Part shown: piece after piece, positions 13,685 to 19,189 of the stretch
Position numbering within the stretch: the stretch's first letter is position 1
Layout: the number at the start of each line of letters is the position of its first letter
Origin: an uncultured Clostridia bacterium
GTDB taxonomy: Bacteria > Bacillota > Clostridia > TANB77 > CAG-508
Length of the DNA stretch: 19,189 nt
Assembly: GCA_934133165.1 (NCBI GenBank)
Contig: CAKPAW010000013.1
Span: forward strand, 1 to 19,189
Direction: 5' to 3'
Made by a program: the position numbers and the translations under genes
Notes under the pieces: generated by a model
Told to the model about the DNA's origin: nothing
What the model saw: the letters and a program-made list of their open reading frames with translations, nothing else
Databases searched by the model: none

Positions 13685-14893
13685 TTATTCTCTTAATAAT
13701 CTAAACCATGAAAAAAATAAAAATTCAAACATATTACTTAAATTTTCTTTTTTAACATCTTTATCTGCAATTAAATTTGTACTCGCTATAGCTTCACCAT
13801 CTAGAAAATAAGTTATATCACCTAATTTTTGACCTTTAGTAATAGGAGCACTAACACATTCAGGAATGCTTAATACTTGTTCAATGTTTTTATCTTTTCC
13901 TTTTTCAAGTAGACAACCAGAATCATTTTCATAAACTACATCTATAGAAGATAGCACTCCATTGCTAACATTTATAGATTTTAAAATAGAATCTTTTTTT
14001 GCAAATTGGACATATGAATAATTATTAAATCCATAGTCTAGTAGTTTTTGAGCATCTTCAAAACGAATTTTAGTAGAAGGGGCTTTCATAATAACTGCAA
14101 TAAGTGAAAGATTATCTCTAGTTGCACTTGCAGATAAATTATATAAAGCAAGACCTGTAGAACCAGTTTTCAATCCAGTTGCACCTTTATAATTTCTAAT
14201 CAATTTATTTGTATTAGTAAGAGCTGATTTACCATCTCTTAAAGAATCCATCCAAATAGTAGTATATTTTGTAATAGAAGGATGATTTTGTAATAGTTCT
14301 CTAGACATTAAAGAAATATCATAACTAGATGTTAAATGACCATCTTCGTCTAAACCATGACAATTCTTAAAACATGTATCATTCATTCCTAATTCTTTGG
14401 CACGGGCATTCATTTTATCTACAAAAGCTTCCGTCGAACCAGCTAAAAATTCAGCCATAGCAACAGTACAATCATTTGCAGAAACGACGCAAATTGCTTT
14501 TAACATTTCGTCTACAGTTAATTCTTCACGTACATCAAGCCATATTTGAGAACCACCCATTTTACTTGCATTTTCACTACAAGGGACATTATCAGTTAAA
14601 GAAATTTTACCACTATCTAAAGCTTCCATAATAAGCAAAATAGTCATAACTTTGGTAACAGAAGCAGGTCGTAACTGTTCATGAGAATTTTTTTCATATA
14701 AGATTTTTCCTGAAGTCTGCTCTATTAAAATGCAACTTTCAGATTCTAAATTTAGATTTGTAGAATCTGGTGTAGCAGAAGTAGTGAAGGTGTCTTCTGA
14801 CCATATAAAAGAAGAAACGGCAAAACTATAAGGAGCAAACAAAAACGTAAATACTAGAAAAAGAGATAGTATTGTATATAATATTTTTTTCAT
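13685..14893 (-). CDS. dacF: D-alanyl-D-alanine carboxypeptidase (peptidase S11, DacF-like)
   Basis: A low-molecular-weight penicillin-binding protein that removes the terminal D-Ala of peptidoglycan stem peptides. The 402 residues begin with a signal peptide (hydrophobic 5-25). The catalytic motifs are all present: S78-V-T-K81, S138-A-N140 and K242-T-G244. A C-terminal beta domain and a final segment of aromatic residues (MFEFLFFSWFRLL) follow; this probably anchors the enzyme to the membrane, as in other S11 enzymes. GGAGG lies 8 bases before the ATG. DacF-type enzymes act in spore cortex formation, which fits the ytfJ-dacF proximity often seen in Clostridia, but the sequence alone cannot separate DacF from vegetative DacA. 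No forespore promoter was recognised. Confidence 0.93.
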   Translation of the reverse strand: MKKILYTILSLFLVFTFLFAPYSFAVSSFIWSEDTFTTSATPDSTNLNLESESCILIEQTSGKILYEKNSHEQLRPASVTKVMTILLIMEALDSGKISLTDNVPCSENASKMGGSQIWLDVREELTVDEMLKAICVVSANDCTVAMAEFLAGSTEAFVDKMNARAKELGMNDTCFKNCHGLDEDGHLTSSYDISLMSRELLQNHPSITKYTTIWMDSLRDGKSALTNTNKLIRNYKGATGLKTGSTGLALYNLSASATRDNLSLIAVIMKAPSTKIRFEDAQKLLDYGFNNYSYVQFAKKDSILKSINVSNGVLSSIDVVYENDSGCLLEKGKDKNIEQVLSIPECVSAPITKGQKLGDITYFLDGEAIASTNLIADKDVKKENLSNMFEFLFFSWFRLLRE

Positions 14894-14929
14894 AATAAAA
14901 CCTCCAATATTAGTTAATTCATATATATG

Positions 14930-14985
14930 AAAAAAAACTAAAAAAATGTTTATAATATAAAATTTATAAACATCTTTTTAGTTTT
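14930..14985 (-). terminator. Terminator of the vanW-domain gene
   Basis: A 22-bp stem with one mismatch (14934-14955 with 14964-14985). On the minus strand it ends in a run of T (14937-14930). It separates the VanW gene from dacF, so dacF needs its own start in the remaining 40 or so bases, where only a perfect palindrome TTCATATATATGAA (14918-14931) is evident. Confidence 0.8.
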
Positions 14986-15015
14986 ATTATGTTTGTGTAC
15001 AAAATATAATAAAAA

Positions 15016-15714
15016 TTAAGCTTTTAAAAGAACTATACTAATAGAATTATTATCAGTAGAGGCTTCTATGCGAATGTCATAATTTAAATCATTACGAAAT
15101 TTAAAATCTAAAGAACCATAAGAAACAGCTGCATCTCTACCATCGGGAACATAAGTTACGTCTTTTCCATGTTCGTGTCTTTCTATAACAGTAAGATTAC
15201 CTGCTTCAAGTACAGCATTATATAAAGTACTACTTACTTGACAATTACCACCGCCAATTCCTTTTTCAGTTTTATGATCTATAATTACACTAGCTTCTTG
15301 ATATCCTTTTTCAGCCGTAGGTTTTCCAACAACTTGATTAAAAGAAAAAGTTTCTCCAGGATGAACAACAGTACCATTTAATGTAGAACAAGTTATTCCA
15401 ATGTTTACTAACCTACCCTCAGATTTATCTTTAAGCTCAGTAGAGTAAGAAGAAATTTCGTTATTAGTTGTAGAAAAATTATTGTCAGAAATATTATCTA
15501 AAATTCTATTTTGATTTTCAATAATATTGGCAATTCTATTTTCAGCCATTTCTTGATTAACATTGGTTGAGGTTCTTTGGGTAGAAGTATTAGTTTGAAT
15601 ATTAGAAGTATTATCTTCAGTATTTTGGTTATTATTTTTATTTATAAAAAAAACAATTAAAGCTATAATTATAATAGCAATAATAATGTATATTAAAAAA
15701 CTATATTTTTTCAT
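15016..15714 (-). CDS. VanW-domain protein, membrane-anchored
   Basis: The 232-residue product has one N-terminal membrane segment (about 5-24), then an Asn/Thr/Gln-rich linker of about 70 residues. The VanW domain follows (about 103-225): LNGTVVHPGETFSFNQVVG, the GGGNCQVSSTLYNAVLEAG core with conserved Cys158, IERHEHGKDVTYVPDGRDAAVSYGSLDFKFRN. VanW proteins are widespread in Firmicutes; the name comes from vancomycin gene clusters, but there is no van gene here and the activity remains uncertain, probably cell-wall related. The core usually reads GGGxCQVSTTLYN, so one Ser-for-Thr change is seen. ATG 15714 is preferred to 15756 because GGAG at 15721-15724 precedes it. Upstream of dacF on the same strand, but separated by a terminator. 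Confidence 0.9.
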   Translation of the reverse strand: MKKYSFLIYIIIAIIIIALIVFFINKNNNQNTEDNTSNIQTNTSTQRTSTNVNQEMAENRIANIIENQNRILDNISDNNFSTTNNEISSYSTELKDKSEGRLVNIGITCSTLNGTVVHPGETFSFNQVVGKPTAEKGYQEASVIIDHKTEKGIGGGNCQVSSTLYNAVLEAGNLTVIERHEHGKDVTYVPDGRDAAVSYGSLDFKFRNDLNYDIRIEASTDNNSISIVLLKA

Positions 15715-15777
15715 ATAAAACTCCTTCATTTTTTTCTTTTTATATAGTATTTCCAAAAATGTAAAAAATATAAGCAG

Positions 15778-15805
15778 TTGACAAAATAAAAAAATATAGT
15801 ATAAT
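15778..15805 (+). promoter_or_regulatory. Promoter of the 54-residue membrane protein gene
   Basis: Perfect TTGACA (15778-15783) and TATAAT (15800-15805), 16 bases apart. Together with the minus-strand VanW gene this is a divergent start region. Confidence 0.8.
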
Positions 15806-15837
15806 TAAATATGTAAAACAAATTGAGAGGGAAGAAA

Positions 15838-16002
15838 ATGGTCGCTAAAATTTGGAAAAAAGTGTTGCTTTTTGTAGTATTGGTAGCATGCTTATTTAAT
15901 GTAGTAATAAAGATTGTAAGCAAAAATTCTTTAGAACAAGAATTACAAGCATCAGCACAATATGTACAAAAACAAGAAATAGAAAATAAAATAAATAATT
16001 AA
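15838..16002 (+). CDS. 54-residue single-pass membrane protein of unknown function
   Basis: A short frame from ATG 15838 to TAA 16000-16002. It starts MVAKIWKKVL, then has a hydrophobic segment (about 9-27, with one Cys at 18 in LVAC), followed by a soluble, polar, helical Gln/Glu/Asn-rich tail (SLEQELQASAQYVQKQEIEN) ending NKINN. LVAC resembles a lipobox, but hydrophobic residues continue after the cysteine, so a plain membrane anchor is as likely. GAGAGGGAAG precedes the start at ordinary spacing and a consensus promoter lies upstream, both strong signs of a real gene. The tail resembles that of FtsL/DivIC-like short coiled coils only in general; no family is recognised. Confidence 0.7.
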   Translation: MVAKIWKKVLLFVVLVACLFNVVIKIVSKNSLEQELQASAQYVQKQEIENKINN

Positions 16003-16017
16003 AAAATAAAAAAAGTA

Positions 16018-16046
16018 TTGAAAAATTAAAAAAAATATGTTATTAT
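16018..16046 (+). promoter_or_regulatory. Promoter of rpmE
   Basis: TTGAAA (16018-16023) and TATTAT (16041-16046) are 17 bases apart, leaving a leader of about 40 bases. Confidence 0.65.
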
Positions 16047-16092
16047 AAATGACGATATTTTGTTAATAAAGAGAGGAAGAGGTGAATACATA

Positions 16093-16293
16093 ATGAAAGA
16101 AGGAATACACCCAGAATATACAGAAGCAACAATAACATGTGCTTGTGGAAATGTAATGAAAACAAATTCAACAAAAGCTGATATGAAAGTTGACGTTTGT
16201 TCAAAATGTCATCCATATTGGACAGGTAACTTAAAAAGAGAAACAACTGGTGGTAGAGCAGATAAATTCAAGAAAAAATATGGACTTCAATAA
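16093..16293 (+). CDS. rpmE: Ribosomal protein bL31, zinc-binding form
   Basis: The 66-residue product is bL31 of the large ribosomal subunit. The zinc-ligand cysteines are present as C16-A-C18 and C36-S-K-C39, so this is the C+ form that stores zinc, not the zinc-free paralogue (ykrA/ytiA type). Conserved HPEY at the start, CSKCHPYWTG and TTGGRADKFKKKYG at the end support the call. ATG 16093 is chosen because GAGGTG at 16078-16083 precedes it; the frame is open further upstream to 16060. It stands alone with its own promoter and terminator. Confidence 0.97.
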   Translation: MKEGIHPEYTEATITCACGNVMKTNSTKADMKVDVCSKCHPYWTGNLKRETTGGRADKFKKKYGLQ

Positions 16294-16305
16294 GAAGTAT
16301 AAATT

Positions 16306-16332
16306 AGAATGGAAATAAACCATTCTTTTTTT
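16306..16332 (+). terminator. Terminator of rpmE
   Basis: A 7-bp stem (16306-16312 with 16320-16326), loop of 7, then T to 16332. Confidence 0.85.
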
Positions 16333-16356
16333 GTAGCATTTTTTTAATAATATAAT

Positions 16357-16385
16357 TTGACAAAAATCTAAAAATAAGATATTAT
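16357..16385 (+). promoter_or_regulatory. Promoter of the 121-residue protein gene
   Basis: TTGACA (16357-16362) and TATTAT (16380-16385) with a 17-base spacer; close to consensus. Confidence 0.75.
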
Positions 16386-16438
16386 GGTTACATAAAATAG
16401 TAAAAAATTTCTGATATAAGCAAAAGGAGGAATACATT

Positions 16439-16804
16439 ATGAACATATTACGGAAATTTAAAAAAGTAATAGAAAAATATGAAATACTGTTACAAAAATA
16501 TGAGGAAGAAGCAAAGAGAGGAAAGAATGATTTTATTAAAGACGTTGAAGCGATAACTGAGGCTTTGAATATTTATATAGACGAAAATGCTAAGGAATTT
16601 CAAATATGGTGTGATACATCAGTAGCTGTATTTGAAGAAAAAGATAACAATCTATGTTTGAAAATAAAAAAGAAAGTAGATATGGTAATTGTTAATTACC
16701 ATTTAAACAAACTCAATGCAAAATTATCAAAAGCAGGATTACTACAAAAACGTCTTTTAAAAATTAAACAACGCTTCGTACAATATCAATATTTTATAAG
16801 CTAA
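16439..16804 (+). CDS. Basic helical protein of unknown function, 121 residues
   Basis: I do not recognise this protein. It is Lys/Glu-rich and probably largely helical: an N-terminal helix KFKKVIEKYEILLQKYEEEAK, a middle segment with a Trp and Cys (FQIWCDTSVAVFEE), a second Cys in NLCLKIKKKVD, and a strongly basic C-terminal helix (KLSKAGLLQKRLLKIKQRF) ending in aromatic residues. No signal peptide or long membrane segment. A near-consensus promoter, AGGAGG ribosome site (16425-16430) and terminator make it a genuine monocistronic gene. It could bind nucleic acid through its basic end, but that is guesswork from charge alone. Confidence 0.75.
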   Translation: MNILRKFKKVIEKYEILLQKYEEEAKRGKNDFIKDVEAITEALNIYIDENAKEFQIWCDTSVAVFEEKDNNLCLKIKKKVDMVIVNYHLNKLNAKLSKAGLLQKRLLKIKQRFVQYQYFIS

Positions 16805-16807
16805 GAT

Positions 16808-16833
16808 AAAAGTCGACAAAATGTCGACTTTTT
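16808..16833 (+). terminator. Terminator of the 121-residue protein gene
   Basis: An 11-bp stem (16808-16818 with 16822-16832) with a three-base loop and trailing T's; the stem contains GTCGAC. Confidence 0.9.
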
Positions 16834-16836
16834 CTA

Positions 16837-16865
16837 TTGAAAAAAAACTAAAATTAATATATAAT
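16837..16865 (+). promoter_or_regulatory. Promoter of miaB
   Basis: TTGAAA (16837-16842) and TATAAT (16860-16865) with a 17-base spacer, directly after the preceding terminator. Confidence 0.75.
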
Positions 16866-16900
16866 AAGCAAGTAGGAAAGTAGGAAATAAGGAGAAAAAA

Positions 16901-18316
16901 GTGAAACCAGTAAATATAGATGAAGAGCTAAAATATATAGAAAAAGTAAATAAAATAAATGAAAATAAACATTTAAAATACTATATAATGACAATGGGAT
17001 GCCAATTAAATGAAAATGATTCTGAAAAATTATGTGGGATGCTTGAAAAAATGAATTATGCAAAAACAGATAATATGAAAGAAGCAGACTTAGTTTTATT
17101 TAATACATGTTGTGTTCGTGAAAATGCAGAGGAAAAACTTTTTGGAAAAGTAGGAGAAGTAAAAAAACAAAAAGAAGAAAAAGGTACAATCATTGCAATT
17201 GGTGGATGTATGATGCAAGAAGAACATATTATTAAAAAGTTAAAAGAAAGTTATCCATATGTAGATATAATATTTGGAACACATACACTTCATAAATTTC
17301 CAGAAGATTTATATAAAGCATTAGAAGAAAATAGAAAAATAAGAGATATATTAGATATAGATGGTGAAATTGTAGAAGGAATTCCTATTTCTAGAAATGA
17401 TAAGACTAAAGCATCTGTTACAATTATGAATGGATGTAATAACTTCTGTACATATTGTATAGTTCCATATGTAAGAGGAAGAGAAAGAAGTAGAAACCCA
17501 AGAGATATAATAGAAGAAATAAGAGAGTTAGCTAAACAAGGATATAAAGAAGTGACACTTTTAGGTCAAAATGTTAATTCATACTTAAGAGTAGAACGTG
17601 AAAAGAATATAGAATTTGAAGAATATGAAGGAGTTAACTCATTTGCAACACTTTTAAGAGCAGTAAATAAAATAGATGGAATAGATAGAATACGCTTTGT
17701 ATCACCACACCCAAAAGATTTTACAGATGACGTAATAGAAGCAATAAGAGATTGCGATAAAGTTTGCAAATTAGTGCATTTACCTCTTCAATCTGGAAGT
17801 ACAGAAGTATTAAAAAGAATGAATAGAAAATATACTAAAGAACAATATTTAAATTTAGTAGATAAAATAAGAGAAAAAATTCCAAATGTAAGGTTTACAA
17901 CAGACATAATAGTAGGATTTCCAGGAGAGACAACAGAAGAATTTGAAGACACATTAGATGTTGTAAGAAAAGTAAAATTTGAACAGGTATTTATGTTTAT
18001 ATATTCAAGAAGAGTTGGAACACCAGCAGATAAAATGGAAGACCAAATACCAGAAGAAATAAAACATAAAAATTTCGATAAACTAAAAGCTCTAGTAGAA
18101 AGTCAAATAGCTGAAAATAACCAAACATATATAGGAACAATGCAAAAAATATTTGTTGAAGGAACAAGCAAAAATAATGAAGAAATGTTAACTGGTAGAA
18201 CAGATTCAAACAAAGTTGTTGTTTTTGAAGGAGATAAAAGTTTAATAGGAAAATTAATAGATATTGAAATAGTATCAGAACATATGTGGTATTTAAAGGG
18301 AAAGATTAGAAAATAA
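16901..18316 (+). CDS. miaB: tRNA-2-methylthio-N6-dimethylallyladenosine synthase
   Basis: MiaB is a radical-SAM methylthiotransferase that adds the 2-methylthio group to i6A37 in tRNAs reading UNN codons. In its 471 residues, the N-terminal UPF0004 domain carries the cluster cysteines C34 (MGCQLNENDSE), C70 (NTCCVRENAEEKLFG) and C103 (GGCMMQ). The radical-SAM CxxxCxxC is C179-C183-C186 (NGCNNFCTYCIVPYVRGRERSR), followed by LLGQNVNSY and HLPLQSGS. The last 65 or so residues form the TRAM RNA-binding domain. The N-terminal extension of about 25 residues before KYYIMTMGC is common in Firmicute MiaB. It starts with GTG behind AAGGAG (16889-16894). Neighbours are unrelated. Confidence 0.96.
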   Translation: MKPVNIDEELKYIEKVNKINENKHLKYYIMTMGCQLNENDSEKLCGMLEKMNYAKTDNMKEADLVLFNTCCVRENAEEKLFGKVGEVKKQKEEKGTIIAIGGCMMQEEHIIKKLKESYPYVDIIFGTHTLHKFPEDLYKALEENRKIRDILDIDGEIVEGIPISRNDKTKASVTIMNGCNNFCTYCIVPYVRGRERSRNPRDIIEEIRELAKQGYKEVTLLGQNVNSYLRVEREKNIEFEEYEGVNSFATLLRAVNKIDGIDRIRFVSPHPKDFTDDVIEAIRDCDKVCKLVHLPLQSGSTEVLKRMNRKYTKEQYLNLVDKIREKIPNVRFTTDIIVGFPGETTEEFEDTLDVVRKVKFEQVFMFIYSRRVGTPADKMEDQIPEEIKHKNFDKLKALVESQIAENNQTYIGTMQKIFVEGTSKNNEEMLTGRTDSNKVVVFEGDKSLIGKLIDIEIVSEHMWYLKGKIRK

Positions 18317-18342
18317 TTAAATTTAAACCAAATAACAAAGGA

Positions 18343-18379
18343 AAAAATAGAGTAGTTTTATGAGAAATACTCTATTTTT
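18343..18379 (+). terminator. Terminator of miaB
   Basis: A 12-bp stem (18343-18354 with 18368-18379) with a 13-base loop; the 3' arm ends in five T's. Confidence 0.85.
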
Positions 18380-18380
18380 A

Positions 18381-18409
18381 TTGCTATTTGACATAAAAAA
18401 TGATATAAT
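18381..18409 (+). promoter_or_regulatory. Promoter of the TPR gene
   Basis: TTGCTA (18381-18386) and TATAAT (18404-18409) with a 17-base spacer. A TTGACA at 18388 is only 10 bases from the -10 box and is not used in this reading. Confidence 0.5.
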
Positions 18410-18434
18410 TAAAAACATCTCTAAAGGAGGAATT

Positions 18435-19189
18435 ATGGAAAGTTATAATTTTACTGAAAGAAAAGAAAAAAATAATAAGTATTACTCAGCAGGAATGAAA
18501 GAATATCATAATAAAAATTGGTTAAAAGCAATCGAATATTTGGAAAAATCCCTAAATTTAGAAGAAAAACATTATAGAACTTATTTTACTTTAGGAAAAT
18601 GTTATTTAAATATTCATAAGAAAGGAAAAGGAGAAGAATTATTTAAAGAAGTAATAGAATTAGATTCAAAAAATGTGTATGCAAGATTAGAATTGGGAAA
18701 ATTATATGCAAAACAAGGAAAAGAAAAAGAGGCAGAAAAAATATTTAAAGAGTGTATAGAATTAGATCAAAAAGGACTACATCCAAGATTAGAATTAGGA
18801 AAACTATATGCAAAACAAGGAAAAGAAAAAGAGGCAAAAAAATTATTTAAAGAGCGTATAGAATTAGATTCAAAAGATACATATGCAAGATTAGAATTGG
18901 GAAAATTGTATGCAAAACAAGGAAGAGAAGAAGAATCAGAAAAATTATTTAAAGAGTATATAGAATTAGATCAAAAAGGACTACATCCAAGATTAGAATT
19001 AGGAAAATTATATGCAAAACAAGGAAGAGAAGAAGAGGCAGAAGAATTATTTAAAGAGTGTATAGAATTAGATCAAAAGAATGTGTATGCAAGACTAGAG
19101 TTAGGAAAATTGTATGCAAAACAAGGAAGAGAAGAAGAGGCAGAAGAATTATTTAAAGAGTGTATAGAATTAGATCAAAAGAATGTGTA
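18435..19189 (+). CDS. Tetratricopeptide-repeat protein, 3' end cut by the window
   Basis: From ATG 18435 (AAAGGAGG at 18423-18430) the frame stays open to the window edge, giving 251 full codons. After a charged N-terminal 15 residues there are TPR units: two divergent ones (YYSAGMKEYHNKNWLKAIEY..., then YFTLGKCYLNIHKK...), followed by five complete, nearly identical 34-residue units starting at 18678, 18780, 18882, 18984 and 19086. The unit reads YARLELGKLYAKQG, then REEEAEELFKECIELDQKN. TPRs form helical solenoids for protein-protein contact; the partner is unknown. No signal peptide or membrane segment is visible, so it is cytosolic unless a later domain changes this. The true length and any C-terminal domain lie outside. 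Confidence 0.9.
   Translation, partial: MESYNFTERKEKNNKYYSAGMKEYHNKNWLKAIEYLEKSLNLEEKHYRTYFTLGKCYLNIHKKGKGEELFKEVIELDSKNVYARLELGKLYAKQGKEKEAEKIFKECIELDQKGLHPRLELGKLYAKQGKEKEAKKLFKERIELDSKDTYARLELGKLYAKQGREEESEKLFKEYIELDQKGLHPRLELGKLYAKQGREEEAEELFKECIELDQKNVYARLELGKLYAKQGREEEAEELFKECIELDQKNV
18678..19187 (+). repeat. Five tandem 102-bp direct repeats within the TPR gene
   Basis: Units of exactly 102 bases start at 18678, 18780, 18882, 18984 and 19086, each coding a 34-residue TPR; the array continues past the window end. Units 2 and 4 begin with CATCCA (His-Pro) after AAAGGACTA, while 1, 3 and 5 begin with TATGCA (Tyr-Ala), showing a 204-base higher-order period. Near-identity including silent positions indicates recent duplication. 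Confidence 0.95.

Noticed and set aside
15016..15714. Vancomycin resistance cluster
   Set aside because: Only a VanW domain is present; no vanH, vanA/B-type ligase, vanX or two-component genes are nearby.
18388..18409. TTGACA as -35 of the TPR gene
   Set aside because: It is only 10 bases from TATAAT. TTGCTA at 18381 has the right 17-base spacing.
18678..19189. CRISPR-like array
   Set aside because: Repeats are directly adjacent 102-base coding units without unique spacers; they are TPR codons.

Overview
The window is very AT-rich, uses the standard code with strong AGGAGG-type ribosome sites, and reads as chromosomal core DNA of a spore-forming, low-GC Firmicute, most likely class Clostridia. 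Sporulation markers are spoVS, a ytfJ/gerW gene, an H-type small acid-soluble spore protein and a SpoIIID-like regulator. Housekeeping genes (recA, recX, scpA, rpmE, miaB, rpiA) are complete. No plasmid, prophage or CRISPR hallmarks were seen. The lineage below class is not resolved from the sequence.

Layout. 1-3866: the 3' part of an ABC ATPase and its FtsX-type permease, which carries a very long coiled coil. 3883-4146: a non-coding element with 41-bp inverted ends that abuts the ribosome site of rpiA. 4163-5454: rpiA, then on the minus strand a SpoIIID-like HTH protein and an H-type SASP. 5633-6800: ymdB and spoVS. 6982-8568: a membrane-anchored family-5 solute-binding protein without a transporter beside it. 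8718-10371: recA with a LexA-type box, a hairpin terminator, then recX. 10448-12522: scpA, a DUF2953 protein and ytfJ, with no scpB. 12541-13395: two small unknown proteins, divergently transcribed. 13396-13684: a hairpin-dense gap. 13685-15714: on the minus strand, a D,D-carboxypeptidase and a VanW-domain protein. 15838-16293: a 54-residue membrane peptide and rpmE. 16439-18316: an unknown 121-residue protein and miaB. 18435 to the end: a TPR protein built from nearly identical 102-bp repeats that runs off the window.

Most genes look like single units with their own sigma-A-type promoter and intrinsic terminator. The clearest operon is scpA-DUF2953-ytfJ. Common Firmicute orders (recA-recX-rny-ymdB-spoVS-miaB, and scpA-scpB) are partly preserved but broken: rny and scpB are absent here and the order is shuffled. 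The most unusual items are the inverted-repeat element upstream of rpiA, the tandemly expanded TPR gene, the hairpin-dense gap, the orphan solute-binding protein and the several unrecognised small proteins. No clear new multi-gene system could be supported.
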